In this document: positions 18,962 through 27,727 of the stretch, piece by piece
Numbering within the stretch: position 1 is the stretch's first letter
Layout of the letters: every line of letters begins with the position of its first letter
Assembly: GCF_900475285.1 (NCBI RefSeq)
Contig: NZ_LS483370.1
Coordinates: forward strand, 1,750,001-1,814,000
Direction of reading: 5' to 3'
Length of the DNA stretch: 64,000 nt
DNA from: Pseudomonas taetrolens
GTDB lineage: Bacteria; Pseudomonadota; Gammaproteobacteria; Pseudomonadales; Pseudomonadaceae
Made by a program: the position numbers and the translations under genes
Notes under the pieces: generated by a model
What the model was told of the DNA's origin: nothing
Seen by the model: the letters and a program-made list of their open reading frames with translations, nothing else
Database searches by the model: none

Positions 18962-19396
18962 ATGAGTTGGGATTTGGCGACACCGTTCATCATTGATCTG
19001 CAAGTGCAGGCCGAAGACATCGACGGGTTTGGCCATGCCAATAACGCCGCCTATGTCGTCTGGCTGGAACGTTGCGCCTGGCGTCATTCGCAACGACTGG
19101 GGCTCGACCTTGCCGAGTACCGCAGGCTTGACCGGGCAATGGCCGTGGGCCGGCACGAGATTGATTACCTCGCCAGCGCCTATGAAGGCGACGAGTTGCA
19201 ACTGGCGACCTGGATTGTCGATTGTGACCAGCGCCTGCGCATGACGCGGCGCTTCCAGCTGATACGTCCGAGTGACGGCAAGACCTTGCTGCGCGCTCAA
19301 ACCACGTTTGTCTGTATCGAGCTGTCCAGCGGCAAGGCCAAGCGCTTGCCTGCGGAGTTTCTCGAAGGTTATAGCCCGGTGGTCGTGACGAGCTGA
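18962..19396 (+). CDS. Acyl-CoA thioesterase, 4HBT hotdog family (YbgC/FadM-like)
   Basis: A 144-residue single hotdog-fold protein predicted to hydrolyse acyl-CoA thioesters in the cytoplasm. The N-terminal segment DIDGFGHANNAAYVVWLE (about 17-34) is the family signature, with the D...GH.NN.Y core around the active site. I chose the start at 18962 because GGAGACAAGG precedes it; the frame opens earlier at 18899 without a ribosome site. It stands alone between the tRNA array and dusC. The substrate is not readable. Confidence 0.85.
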   Translation: MSWDLATPFIIDLQVQAEDIDGFGHANNAAYVVWLERCAWRHSQRLGLDLAEYRRLDRAMAVGRHEIDYLASAYEGDELQLATWIVDCDQRLRMTRRFQLIRPSDGKTLLRAQTTFVCIELSSGKAKRLPAEFLEGYSPVVVTS

Positions 19397-19440
19397 ACGA
19401 AGCCCCGTAAACTGCCGCACGTTTTTTATGAGAGTCACCC

Positions 19441-20400
19441 ATGCAAATTGCTTTGGCGCCGATGGAGGGGTTGGTCGACAACATCCTGCGTGATGTTTTG
19501 ACCCGTACCGGCGGTATTGATTGGTGCGTGACCGAATTTATTCGGGTCACCGAGCGGCTGCTGCCCGAAGCCTACTTCCACAAGCTTGCTCCCGAACTCC
19601 AGCACGGCGCCAAAACCCGTGCCGGTGTGCCCTTGCGCGTGCAATTGCTGGGGTCGGATCCGGCCTGCCTGGCGGACAACGCGGCCTTGGCCTGCCAGCT
19701 GGGCTCGGAGGTGATTGACCTGAACTTTGGTTGCCCGGCCAAAACCGTGAACAAGTCCCGTGGCGGTGCGGTGCTGCTCAAGGAGCCCGAGCTGTTGCAC
19801 GCCATCCTGCTGCAAGTACGGCGTACGGTGCCTGCGCATATCCCGGTGACGGCCAAGATGCGTCTGGGGTTTGACACGCCTGACAGTGCCAATGAATGCG
19901 CCATTGCCCTTGCCGAAGGCGGCGCCAGCCAGATCGTGGTGCATGCGCGGACCAAGATGGACGGTTACAAGCCTCCGGCGCACTGGGAGTACATCGCCCA
20001 GGTGCAAGAGGCGGTCAAGGTGCCGGTGTTTGCCAACGGTGACATCTGGTCGGTGGAAGACTGGCGCCGTTGTCGCGAAATCAGTGGCGCGCAAGACATC
20101 ATGCTGGGTCGCGGGCTGGTGTCACGTCCGGATCTGGCCCGGCAAATCGCTGCGGCGCAGGCGGGCGAAGAGGTGGTGGAAATGACCTGGGCGGACTTGC
20201 AGCCCATGATCCGTGACTTTTGGGCCCAGGCAGAGGCTCAGTTGACTCCGCGTTCGGCTCCGGGGCGTCTCAAGCAGTGGCTGGCCATGCTGACACGCAA
20301 TTACCCTGAGGCGGCAGTGCTGTTCAACGCCATGCGTCGCGAGACCGACTGTGAGAAGGTCCGTCATCTGGTTAACAGCTCAGATTTTCAAGCGGTTTGA
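19441..20400 (+). CDS. dusC: tRNA-dihydrouridine(16) synthase DusC
   Basis: FMN-dependent enzyme that reduces a uridine in the D-loop of tRNAs; 319 residues. Visible: the TIM-barrel start LAPMEGLVD, the active-site stretch [17 protein letters not shown] with the catalytic Cys (about residue 98), and FMN-phosphate motifs NGDIWS and MLGRGL. The N-terminus and the [11 protein letters not shown] tail fit DusC better than DusA or DusB. Closely follows the thioesterase gene (44 bases), possibly in one transcript. Confidence 0.9.
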   Translation: MQIALAPMEGLVDNILRDVLTRTGGIDWCVTEFIRVTERLLPEAYFHKLAPELQHGAKTRAGVPLRVQLLGSDPACLADNAALACQLGSEVIDLNFGCPAKTVNKSRGGAVLLKEPELLHAILLQVRRTVPAHIPVTAKMRLGFDTPDSANECAIALAEGGASQIVVHARTKMDGYKPPAHWEYIAQVQEAVKVPVFANGDIWSVEDWRRCREISGAQDIMLGRGLVSRPDLARQIAAAQAGEEVVEMTWADLQPMIRDFWAQAEAQLTPRSAPGRLKQWLAMLTRNYPEAAVLFNAMRRETDCEKVRHLVNSSDFQAV

Positions 20401-20428
20401 GCAGGGCGAATTTTTTTCAAAAAAGCCC

Positions 20429-20456
20429 CTTGAAATGACATTGCCGATCCTTATTT
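20429..20456 (+). promoter_or_regulatory. Sigma32-type heat-shock promoter for ibpA
   Basis: CTTGAAA (20429-20435), a 13-base spacer and CCTTATTT (20449-20456). The -35 is a perfect match to the sigma32 consensus; the -10 is a weaker match to CCCCATNT. Placed about 65 bases before the small heat-shock gene. Confidence 0.7.
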
Positions 20457-20459
20457 AGC

Positions 20460-20525
20460 GAGTACGCGATGCCGAAACCGGGTCGCGGAGACAAAATCTC
20501 GCTGAAATCAGGAGGCTAAATGATG
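20460..20525 (+). promoter_or_regulatory. ROSE-type RNA thermometer in the ibpA leader
   Basis: The leader ends in UCGCU (20499-20503), a six-base loop GAAATC, then AGGAGG (Shine-Dalgarno, 20510-20515). UCGCU fits the ROSE consensus U(U/C)GCU: U-A, C-G, bulged G, C-G, U-A pair with AGGA and mask the ribosome site. An upstream hairpin GCGA...TCGC (20466-20486) precedes it. ROSE elements are known to control ibpA translation in Pseudomonas and melt on heat shock. Confidence 0.75.
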
Positions 20526-20975
20526 AGCAACGCATTTTCCATGGCGCCACTGTTCCGTAATTCTGTCGGTTTTGACCGTTTTAGTGATTTGTTTGAAACA
20601 GCATTGCGCAATGAGTCGAGTGGTGGCTATCCACCTTACAACGTTGAAAAACGCGGTGAAGATCAATACCGCATCGTTGTAGCGGCAGCAGGCTTCCAGC
20701 AAGAAGACCTGGATCTGCAAGTCGAGAAAGGTGTGCTGACGGTGAGCGGCAGCAAGCGTGAAACTGCTAACGACGAAGGCCTGACCTATCTGCATCAGGG
20801 CATTGCCCAGCGGGCCTTTAAGTTGTCCTTCCGTCTTGATGACCACATCGAGATCAAAGGCGCAGGCTTGAGCAATGGCTTGCTGAGCATCGACCTGCAG
20901 CGGGTCGTACCGGAAGAGGCAAAAGCCAAACGCATCCCTATCAACGGGGAGCAACAGCCTGCACTGCAGCACTGA
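20523..20975 (+). CDS. ibpA: Small heat-shock protein Hsp20, IbpA type
   Basis: ATP-independent holdase that binds unfolding proteins; 150 residues. The alpha-crystallin core runs about residues 37-130, with the N-terminal FDRFSDLFE segment typical of IbpA and the C-terminal I-x-I motif in KRIPIN. Two adjacent ATGs exist (20520 and 20523); the second has better spacing to AGGAGG. Its sigma32-like promoter and ROSE-like leader imply double heat control. Confidence 0.93.
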   Translation: MSNAFSMAPLFRNSVGFDRFSDLFETALRNESSGGYPPYNVEKRGEDQYRIVVAAAGFQQEDLDLQVEKGVLTVSGSKRETANDEGLTYLHQGIAQRAFKLSFRLDDHIEIKGAGLSNGLLSIDLQRVVPEEAKAKRIPINGEQQPALQH

Positions 20976-20989
20976 TCCGGACCGCGTGG

Positions 20990-21017
20990 AACCCCGTCGT
21001 CAAGGCGGGGTTCTTTT
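20990..21017 (+). terminator. Rho-independent terminator after ibpA
   Basis: AACCCCG and CGGGGTT form a 7-base-pair stem around TCGTCAAGG-type loop bases, followed by CTTTT. It ends the heat-shock transcript before the convergent pbpG. Confidence 0.85.
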
Positions 21018-21139
21018 GAAGGTCAGGGAGCGTGCAGGCATGTGTCTTGACGGGCAGTACGCAGGCATTTGCTTTTGACCCTCTCCCCGGAGCAAGTGCC
21101 TGCATTTTCCTTCATGCCCTCGACCCTGCCACCGGGCGA

Positions 21140-22078
21140 TTACTGGGCGGCCTGTCTGGCAGTGCCCTGGCGGTTCTGCAGGTTTTTGTCGGCTTTGTAG
21201 CGCAACGCGACTTCCGGCACGCTGCCGCTTTTACCGGTTTCGATCCATTTGCGAATGCGCCCGGCATCGGCAAAGTGCGTGTATTTGCCGAAAGCATCGA
21301 GGATCACCAGCGACACCGGACGATTCCCCATCTCGGTCACCAGCACCAGGCAATGTCCGGCCTGGTTGGTGAAGCCGGTTTTGGTCAGATGGATATTCCA
21401 CTTTTCCTTGTTCACCAGATGGTCGGTATTGCGAAAGCCCAGGGTGTAGTTGGGCTTGCGGAATGCGACGGTCTTTTCCTTGGTGGTACTGAGCTGGCTG
21501 AGCACCGGGTAATGGCGTGCGGCGGCCAGCAGTTTGCTCAAGTCCCGGGCCGTCGAGACGTTGTGGGTCGACAGGCCGGTCGGCTCGACATAATGGGTGC
21601 TCATCATGCCCAGGCGTTTGGCCTTGGCGTTCATCGCGGCAATAAAGGCCACGTAGCCGCCCGGATAATGGTGGGCAAGGCTGGCTGCGGCGCGGTTCTC
21701 CGATGACATCAGGGTGATCAGCATCATCTCCCGACGGGACAGCTCACTATTGAGCTTGACGCGGGAAAACACGCCTTTCATCTCCGGGGTGTCGCTGATA
21801 TTGACCGAGATGAATTCATCCATCGGCAACTTGGCGTCCAGAACCACCATGGCCGTCATCAGCTTGGTCACCGAGGCGATCGGGACAATCACGTCCGGGT
21901 TGCTGGCATAAATGATCTTGTTGGTTTTCAGGTCGATCAACATCGCGCTACCGGAGGCGATGTGCAGTTGTGAGGTATCCCGTGGGGCAGAAATGCTTTC
22001 AGCCGCTGCGGCGATTGAAGAGGCGCCAGTGCCTGTCAGAACGAGAAACAGGCTCAAAATGGATAGATGAATTTTCAC
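21140..22078 (-). CDS. pbpG: D-alanyl-D-alanine endopeptidase (penicillin-binding protein 7 type)
   Basis: Periplasmic peptidoglycan hydrolase of the S11 family, 312 residues. All three catalytic boxes are visible: SVTK (S-x-x-K), SSEN (S-x-N) and KTG in TKTGFT. A hydrophobic signal peptide ending near SIAAAAES precedes the mature part. I chose the GTG at 22078 (VKIHLSIL), which places the signal peptide correctly; the frame is open to 22135 but the extra residues do not look like a leader, and no strong ribosome site is seen for either. Confidence 0.88.
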   Translation of the reverse strand: MKIHLSILSLFLVLTGTGASSIAAAAESISAPRDTSQLHIASGSAMLIDLKTNKIIYASNPDVIVPIASVTKLMTAMVVLDAKLPMDEFISVNISDTPEMKGVFSRVKLNSELSRREMMLITLMSSENRAAASLAHHYPGGYVAFIAAMNAKAKRLGMMSTHYVEPTGLSTHNVSTARDLSKLLAAARHYPVLSQLSTTKEKTVAFRKPNYTLGFRNTDHLVNKEKWNIHLTKTGFTNQAGHCLVLVTEMGNRPVSLVILDAFGKYTHFADAGRIRKWIETGKSGSVPEVALRYKADKNLQNRQGTARQAAQ

Positions 22079-22233
22079 GCAGATTGACTCAAGGAGGGGT
22101 GGGATGTGCTGTGTCGCAACGGTTGTTTTACACATTGCGTTACATTTAGAGAGTATGGATCAATAACGTTCAAAATGCCTGACATTGCAGGGGCTTGGAG
22201 CGTGTTTTTCATGTGAATAATTGTTCGCGGATT

Positions 22234-22296
22234 TTCCTGCCTGCGGCTGCGGCAGGAAGCGCTTGAAGGGCCGGCAATTGTGTAAAATGCCGGCTC
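22234..22296. other. Two hairpins in the pbpG / methyltransferase divergent gap
   Basis: TTCCTGCC/GGCAGGAA (22234-22258) and GCCGGCA.../...TGCCGGC (about 22271-22296) lie between the divergent starts at 22078 and 22319. The second is only about 20 bases before the methyltransferase start and could influence its translation. I see no recognisable operator. Confidence 0.4.
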
Positions 22297-22318
22297 TTGA
22301 AAATGACCGGCCCGCCCG

Positions 22319-23260
22319 ATGACCCCTGAAGCCTTAAGCATCCTGCAACTTCACTTATTGACTGCGCTGCAGACTGCGCCCGACGAAACCCGGCGCTTGT
22401 TTCATGGCCGTGGACGTTGCTGGCCGGGCCTTGAGCAACTGACAGTCGATTGGCTGCAAGGCGTGGTACTGGTCTCGCTGTTCAAGGCACCGGATGCAGA
22501 GCAACTGGCCGCGCTGAAAGCGTTGCTGCTGGAGGTTGCTCAATCACCCGCGTGGCAAGCCAGTGGTGCCCACACGCTGGTGCTGCAGCATCGTTATACG
22601 CTGCAGAGCGATACCGAGTGGCTGGTGGGTGAGGCAATCGATGAATGGACCCTGACCGAAGGCGGTTTACGCTACCGTGTGGACCTGGGTCGCAAGCAGA
22701 ACAACGGTCTGTTTCTGGATATGCGCTACGGTCGCGACTGGGTGCGGGCCAACGCCGAAGGCAAGCGAGTCTTGAATCTGTTTGCCTATACGTGCGGGTT
22801 CTCGGTGGCCGCGATTGAAGGGGGCGCCGAACATGTGGTCAATCTCGACATGTCCCGTGCGGCCTTGAGCCGTGGTCGCGATAATCATCGGCTGAACGGG
22901 CATGACATGACCCGGGTGACATTCCTGGGGCATGAGTTGTTCAAATCCTGGGGCAAGGTCAAAAGTACCGGGCCTTACGATCTGGTGATTATCGATCCGC
23001 CGTCCTTTCAGAAAGGCAGTTTCTTGCTGACCAAGGATTATCAGCGAGTGGTGCGGCGCTTGCCGGAGTTGCTGAGCGAGAACGGCACAGTACTGGCGTG
23101 CATGAACGACCCGTCACTGGGTTCGGACTTTTTGATCGACGGTGTGACCCGTGATGCGCCTGGCCTGCGATTTGAGCAGCGGCTTGAAAATCCGCCGGAG
23201 TTTCCTGACGCCGATGCGGAGTGCGGTTTGAAGGCGCTGGTGTTCAGGCAGGGCATCTGA
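22319..23260 (+). CDS. Class I SAM-dependent methyltransferase, RlmI/RlmK-like
   Basis: Predicted RNA methyltransferase, 313 residues. After an N-terminal region resembling the substrate domain of RlmI-type enzymes, it has the strand motif DMRYGRDWV, the SAM loop NLFAYTCGFSVAA (about 150-162), the acidic NLDMS and the catalytic motif IDPPSFQKGS (about 225). DPPSF-type motifs are typical of 23S rRNA m5C methyltransferases in this family, but the target base cannot be assigned. Divergent from pbpG. Confidence 0.82.
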   Translation: MTPEALSILQLHLLTALQTAPDETRRLFHGRGRCWPGLEQLTVDWLQGVVLVSLFKAPDAEQLAALKALLLEVAQSPAWQASGAHTLVLQHRYTLQSDTEWLVGEAIDEWTLTEGGLRYRVDLGRKQNNGLFLDMRYGRDWVRANAEGKRVLNLFAYTCGFSVAAIEGGAEHVVNLDMSRAALSRGRDNHRLNGHDMTRVTFLGHELFKSWGKVKSTGPYDLVIIDPPSFQKGSFLLTKDYQRVVRRLPELLSENGTVLACMNDPSLGSDFLIDGVTRDAPGLRFEQRLENPPEFPDADAECGLKALVFRQGI

Positions 23261-23265
23261 CAGGC

Positions 23266-23296
23266 AAAAAAAAAGCCCGCGGGGGAGGGTGCGGGC
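23266..23296 (-). terminator. Rho-independent terminator on the minus strand
   Basis: A GCCCGC/GCGGGC stem is preceded on the plus strand by a run of nine A, so it is a U-tailed terminator for leftward transcription, that is for the dps transcript. It lies immediately after the methyltransferase stop and may also act as a block between the convergent genes. Confidence 0.75.
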
Positions 23297-23434
23297 GAAG
23301 GGTTCATTAAATGAGCATCCCGACTCTATAACCTGCAGCCGGCGAGTTCAGTGAAATAAAATTCATCTCGACCGTAGTCGCTGCCTCAGGCTGCGATGGG
23401 TTGCGAAGCGACCCTGAACGCTTGAAGTCCCTTC

Positions 23435-23470
23435 GGACCTTATCGCAGCCTTCGGCGGCGGCTACAAAAG
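23435..23470. repeat. REP-like element
   Basis: TATCGCAGCCTTCGGCGGCG followed by GCTACAAAAGCG matches the usual Pseudomonas REP core (CGCAGCC...GGCGGCTAC). With flanking fragments it occupies the 290-base gap between the methyltransferase and dps, which holds no gene. Confidence 0.6.
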
Positions 23471-23547
23471 CGCCCCGGTTCCGATGTGGCGCAGCTGGAC
23501 GCGACCTCGTTGTACTCGATCGCTGCTACAGATTGTGGTTACGGGAA

Positions 23548-24063
23548 TCAGGTGCGCGACGATTCAAACAGGAACCACACGCGGCGTTCGGCTTCGTCGA
23601 TCCAGTTTTCCAGCAGGCTGGTGGTGGCAACGTCTCCCAGTTCCGAGCACATGTCGTGGGTTTCGCGCATGTAGGCTGCGAGCTGGATGTTGTCTTCCCG
23701 CAGTTCAGCCAGCATGTCTGCCGGGGTGACGAAGTCGGCGTCGTTATCCAGCAGTCGCTGGAGCTTCTTGATATGGCCAATGGAGCGGATCGTGGTGCGC
23801 CCCAGCTTGCGCACGCGCTCGGCGATGGCGTCGACGGTGGCATAAATCTGGTCCGCCTGCTCGTCCAGCAGCAGGTGGAAGTCGCGGAAGTGCGGGCCGG
23901 ACATGTGCCAGTGGAAATTCTTGGTCTTCAGGTAGATGGCAAAGGTGTCCGCCAGCAGCGCGTTCAGTTCGGCGGCGATATTGATGCACGCTTCTTCACT
24001 TAGCGCTGAAGGGGTCCGCAGATCGGCCTTTCTGCTTTCCTTGGCGGATTTCAGGTCTTTCAT
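23548..24063 (-). CDS. dps: Dps-family DNA-binding ferritin-like protein
   Basis: Dodecameric protein that oxidises and stores iron and protects DNA under stress; 171 residues. The ferroxidase signature KNFHWHMSGPHFRDFHLLL with the following DEQADQIYATVD (about residues 47-80) holds the His, Asp and Glu ligands shared between subunits. The N-terminus is long and lysine/arginine-rich (MKDLKSAKESRKADLR), fitting DNA binding. GAGGAACC precedes the start. Confidence 0.93.
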   Translation of the reverse strand: MKDLKSAKESRKADLRTPSALSEEACINIAAELNALLADTFAIYLKTKNFHWHMSGPHFRDFHLLLDEQADQIYATVDAIAERVRKLGRTTIRSIGHIKKLQRLLDNDADFVTPADMLAELREDNIQLAAYMRETHDMCSELGDVATTSLLENWIDEAERRVWFLFESSRT

Positions 24064-24256
24064 GATGGTTCCTCATGCAGTCAGTTGAAGGGGACACACC
24101 GTGTCATTGCGGCTGACTTAAGACCAGGAACAGGCTTTCGTCAAACCCGCGGCCCGGAGCTAAATCCTTGCCGGAGGGACAAAGAGCAAGATCATTCAAG
24201 ACTTGCGCGGGTGTTGTTGCGACCCTTTGCCGCTGCTTACTGCCGGGATGTTTTTG

Positions 24257-24952
24257 ATGCCTACTTCACTTCCTCGCGTCGCCTTCATTCGCGGCACGAT
24301 CGCTTGTCTTCCACTGACGCTGGCATGTGCGCCCTGGGGGTTGCTGGCAGGCTCGACCGCCATTGATGCGCAGTTGACCCCGATGCAGGCCCAGGGGTTG
24401 TCAATGTTCGTGTTTGCCGGAGCCGCCCAACTGGTGGCCATTGGCATGATCAAGGGCGGGGCCAGTGTGCTGTCGATTTTGCTCACGACCCTGCTGCTCA
24501 CGTCGCAGCACCTGCTGTACGCCATGCACTTGCGTCCGGTGCTGTCGCCGCTGGCACCCAAGTGGCGATGCGGACTGGGTTTCTTGCTCACCGATGAATT
24601 CTTTGCGCTGGTCAGCCCGTTTGACCGGCAGACATTCAACCGCTGGTATGCGCTGGGTGTCGGGCTGTGCATGTACGTAGGCTGGAACCTGTTCACTTGC
24701 CTCGGCGTGGTGCTGGGCAAAAGCATTCCCGGGCTCGATCAACTGGGGCTGGAATTCTCGATTGCCGCGACCTTCATCGCCCTGATCACCCCCGTGGTGC
24801 GCTCCGTGCCCACGGTCGTGTGCGTCGCAGTTTCACTGTTGAGCGTGGTGCTGTTCAGTTACTGGCAATGGGAGTCGGCCATTGTGCTGGCCGGGCTGGC
24901 GGGCATGACCGCCGGGTATCTGTGCAAGCGACTGGGAGGGCTCTTGGCATGA
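24257..24952 (+). CDS. azlC: Branched-chain amino acid exporter large subunit AzlC
   Basis: Inner-membrane permease subunit of the AzlCD (LIV-E type) exporter; about 231 residues with several hydrophobic segments and the family stretch FAGAAQLVAIGMIKGGA near residue 55. Two ATGs (24248 and 24257) are possible; both have weak ribosome sites. The stop overlaps the azlD start by ATGA, so the two subunits are translationally coupled. Confidence 0.9.
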   Translation: MPTSLPRVAFIRGTIACLPLTLACAPWGLLAGSTAIDAQLTPMQAQGLSMFVFAGAAQLVAIGMIKGGASVLSILLTTLLLTSQHLLYAMHLRPVLSPLAPKWRCGLGFLLTDEFFALVSPFDRQTFNRWYALGVGLCMYVGWNLFTCLGVVLGKSIPGLDQLGLEFSIAATFIALITPVVRSVPTVVCVAVSLLSVVLFSYWQWESAIVLAGLAGMTAGYLCKRLGGLLA

Positions 24953-25260
24953 TGTGGGTGATTATCGGGGGGATGACGCTGATTCTGTTTTTCAATCGCT
25001 ACCTGTTTTTGGAGCCGCGATTACCGATTCGCTTGAATCGCGGGGTTCGGGAGTTCCTGGGGTTTGCCGTGCCGGGCATGCTCACTGCGATTTGCGGGCC
25101 GATCATTTTCGTCAAGGATCATGCGCTGGACTTGAGTCCGACCAATCCGTATCTGCTGGCCGGCCTGTGTGCGATAGGGTTGATGCTCTGGAGCCGTAAC
25201 GTGTTGCTCAGTGTTGCGTCCAGTGTTGCGCTGTTTTATCTGTTTCGCGGCTGGCTTTGA
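24949..25260 (+). CDS. azlD: Branched-chain amino acid exporter small subunit AzlD
   Basis: 103 residues with about four transmembrane helices, the small partner of AzlC. The start MMWVIIGGMTLILFFNRY and the motif RNVLLSVASSVALFYLFR fit the family. It overlaps azlC by four bases. Its last 53 bases also overlap the convergent small gene at 25208-25402. Confidence 0.9.
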   Translation: MMWVIIGGMTLILFFNRYLFLEPRLPIRLNRGVREFLGFAVPGMLTAICGPIIFVKDHALDLSPTNPYLLAGLCAIGLMLWSRNVLLSVASSVALFYLFRGWL

Positions 25261-25402
25261 CCTGTGCGGCGGCCCGTGACGTAAAGGGGCCGCTGACGGC
25301 AACACCTTCGCTGACCACATACCAGCAGGCGAGAAGTCCGTCGGCGCGAAGCGGAGCGGGTACTGCGCTACCTACGACAGACATCACCTGAAGCTTTGAC
25401 AT
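25208..25402 (-). CDS. Small conserved-type protein, unknown function
   Basis: A 64-residue protein beginning MSKLQVMSVVGS, with a perfect AGGAGG five bases before the start codon at 25402, which makes it a likely real gene. The middle reads WYVVSEGVAVSGPFTSRAAA, resembling short Pseudomonas proteins of unknown role. No signal peptide or membrane segment. Its 3' end overlaps azlD on the opposite strand. I do not recognise a function. Confidence 0.6.
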   Translation of the reverse strand: MSKLQVMSVVGSAVPAPLRADGLLACWYVVSEGVAVSGPFTSRAAAQVKASRETDKTAQHWTQH

Positions 25403-25512
25403 AGACACCTCCTGTAAACAATGGCATCACTTTACGGTGTGGGCCGTCGCACAAAAAATCATTGCGCGTGATAGTCGCCATCGATAGCGGTGAAGGTGTT
25501 TGGAGCGGTGGT

Positions 25513-25707
25513 TTAATCGACCACCTGGTCGAGCATGTGCATGACGTCCTGATCGCTCATCAAGCCCTTGGCCACCAGATGCTGGGCCAGTAACGAAACC
25601 AGCTTGGCGCTGCGATGGGCTTCAAGCTGCTTGAGCTCGGTCAAGGTGTTGTACACCTTGCTCGACGTGCACAGGCCAGCGGTGCGATGGGGGTTTTGTG
25701 TGGGCAT
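25513..25707 (-). CDS. Small helical protein, unknown function
   Basis: 64 residues, mostly predicted helix, with no signal peptide. I chose the ATG at 25707 because AAGGA lies eight bases upstream; a second ATG at 25716 would be too close to it. The C-terminus (AQHLVAKGLMSDQDVMHMLDQVVD) looks like a helical pair. The function is unknown; it may share a promoter region with the AroE paralogue that diverges from it. Confidence 0.55.
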   Translation of the reverse strand: MPTQNPHRTAGLCTSSKVYNTLTELKQLEAHRSAKLVSLLAQHLVAKGLMSDQDVMHMLDQVVD

Positions 25708-25716
25708 TGCAGTCAT

Positions 25717-26063
25717 CCTTGTTGTTATGTGCCGATATTCCCTGTTTCTATCAGACCTGCCATCCGCTGTACAAGCCTGCCTGCATGGCCTCGGCGACGA
25801 TCAGCAGTGCCGCCGACATCCCGGGAGTAGCGCAAGGCGTGTTCACGGGCTCCTTTGGCAAGCGGGCCGGCCTGAACTGCAGCCTCTGCTGCGCGGTGAG
25901 TCAGTGCAGGGGGGGCAATTTAAACAGAGTGTCACCTAGGCCTGGATTTTGTGTAAGGTCTGATTCCGCTGACGCGTTTCAGCACGCGCGCGGGTAACAA
26001 TATCGACAAGAAACCATGACGGCGTGCGCCGTTTATCCAACAGCCTTTTGCAAGGAGATGAGC
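25717..26063. other. Intergenic region without a recognisable gene
   Basis: About 350 bases between a small minus-strand gene and the plus-strand shikimate dehydrogenase paralogue. I see no convincing protein, RNA gene, operator or terminator; overlapping short frames here do not have ribosome sites. Confidence 0.5.
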
Positions 26064-26882
26064 ATGCAAATGAATCCGGACAAAGATACCCAGCTGTGCA
26101 TGTCATTGTCGGCCCGACCGGGGAACTTCGGACTGCGTTTTCATAATCATCTGTACGAACAGCTGGGCCTGAACTTTTACTACAAGGCCTTCAGCAGCCA
26201 GGATCTTGCGGGTGCGGTCGCAGGGATCCGCGCCCTGGGCATTCGTGGTTGCGGGGTGTCGATGCCCTTCAAGGAAGCCTGCATTGCACTGGTTGACGAG
26301 CTGGATGCGTCTGCTCAGGCCATCCAGTCGATCAATACGATTGTGAACACCGATGGCTACCTCAAGGCGTACAACACGGACTACATCGCCATTGCGCAGT
26401 TGCTCGACAGCCATGATGTGCCCCGGGACACGACGTTTGCGCTGCGGGGCAGCGGTGGCATGGCCAAGGCGGTGGCTTCGGCGTTGCGTGATGGCGGTTA
26501 TGACAACGGGGTGATTGTGGCGCGCAATGAAGCCACGGGTGCTGCCCTGGCCAAGAGCTGCGGCTATGAATGGCAACCAGCGCTGGGTGCGCACAGGCCG
26601 CAGATGCTGATCAATGTGACCCCGGTGGGCATGACAGGCGGGGCGGAGGCCGATTTACTGGCGTTCGAGGCTGATGCGGTTGATCGTGCCGAGATTATCT
26701 TCGATGTCGTGGCGATCCCGTCAGAAACCCCCTTGATTGTGCGTGGTCGCGATCAGGGCAAAAAGGTCATCACCGGCCTTGAGGTCATTGCGATCCAGGC
26801 CCTGGAGCAGTTTGTGCTCTACACCGGCGTTCGGCCGACGCAGGCACAGTTCCAGGCGGCAGTGGCGTTTGCCCGGGGGTAA
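26064..26882 (+). CDS. Shikimate dehydrogenase-like protein (AroE paralogue)
   Basis: NAD(P)-dependent oxidoreductase of the shikimate/quinate dehydrogenase family, 272 residues. The catalytic Lys is in VSMPFKEA (about residue 69) and the substrate Asp in AYNTDY (about 108); the Rossmann part begins near RGSGGMAKAV (about 130). The N-terminus departs from housekeeping AroE (it begins with CMSLSARPGNFGLRFHN), so this is more likely a paralogue. I chose ATG 26064, six bases after AAGGAG. Quinate, shikimate or an amino-substituted analogue are all possible substrates. Confidence 0.8.
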   Translation: MQMNPDKDTQLCMSLSARPGNFGLRFHNHLYEQLGLNFYYKAFSSQDLAGAVAGIRALGIRGCGVSMPFKEACIALVDELDASAQAIQSINTIVNTDGYLKAYNTDYIAIAQLLDSHDVPRDTTFALRGSGGMAKAVASALRDGGYDNGVIVARNEATGAALAKSCGYEWQPALGAHRPQMLINVTPVGMTGGAEADLLAFEADAVDRAEIIFDVVAIPSETPLIVRGRDQGKKVITGLEVIAIQALEQFVLYTGVRPTQAQFQAAVAFARG

Positions 26883-26921
26883 GGCGGCGCCGGGCGAGCA
26901 GGGTCTCGCCCGGCTACGGGG

Positions 26922-27593
26922 TTATTCGAGTTCGGCGAGGCGGGCTTCGAGCGCTGCGATCCGGGCTTCAAGGGCCTCGAAGCGCTCCAGGGTGTCTGCT
27001 GACCCCGGGCTGCGTTCGGCAGGCTGCTGGCGAGCGGCGAGGATGGCCTCGATGTCGGCCGGGTCGCCCAAGGCATGCATGTAGCGGTCTTCGCGCTGGC
27101 CGCTCTGGCGCGGCAGCAACAGCGCCAGATCCCGGGCGATCAAGCGTTCGAGCTGATGCTGAACCTGAGCGCTGTCTTCAAAGTCGTGCATGCGTGCGCT
27201 GCGGGTCAACAGCTCGTTCAGCGTTTGCGGTCCTCGCAAAAACAGCAGCCCCATCAACACCACTTGGGCGGGCACCAGCTCCAGCGCTTTGTCGACCTTA
27301 TGCTCCCAGCGGTCGGCACGGCTACCCATGACCAGACGGGTAAAGCCACGCCCCTCAAGGGCTCGCAGGCTTTGACCGACCTGACCCTGGTTGAGGTTCA
27401 TCACGGGCTCGCGGCTGGTTTTCTGGTTGCAGGCCAGTACCAGTGCATTCAGGGTCAGCGGGTAAGTGTCAGGATGAGTGGCCTGTTTTTCAATCAGGGA
27501 GCCGAGGACTCGCAGCTCGACCGTGTTCAAACGGGGCTCGCTGCCAGACTCGGTGGGTGTGGTTTCTGGAAACTGACTCACGGGGACATCCAT
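26922..27593 (-). CDS. yceH: YceH-family protein (DUF480)
   Basis: 223-residue cytoplasmic protein made of paired winged-helix domains ([16 protein letters not shown] near residue 25; [16 protein letters not shown] near 120), ending in a coiled-coil-like stretch rich in [16 protein letters not shown] chose the start MDVPVSQF at 27593 because GGAGAAG lies just before it. Family members have no firmly established function; the fold suggests nucleic-acid binding. Confidence 0.85.
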   Translation of the reverse strand: MDVPVSQFPETTPTESGSEPRLNTVELRVLGSLIEKQATHPDTYPLTLNALVLACNQKTSREPVMNLNQGQVGQSLRALEGRGFTRLVMGSRADRWEHKVDKALELVPAQVVLMGLLFLRGPQTLNELLTRSARMHDFEDSAQVQHQLERLIARDLALLLPRQSGQREDRYMHALGDPADIEAILAARQQPAERSPGSADTLERFEALEARIAALEARLAELE

Positions 27594-27727
27594 TTTCTTC
27601 TCCATCTTCAGCAACTGTTGTCAGCGGCCATTGTGGAGTTTTTTCGCAAGCAGGGCGACTTTTGTGAGATCAGCTCATTGGTGATTCGATCTCCCGCCAG
27701 TTCCGGCGGGAGATCAAGGCGCGCGCC

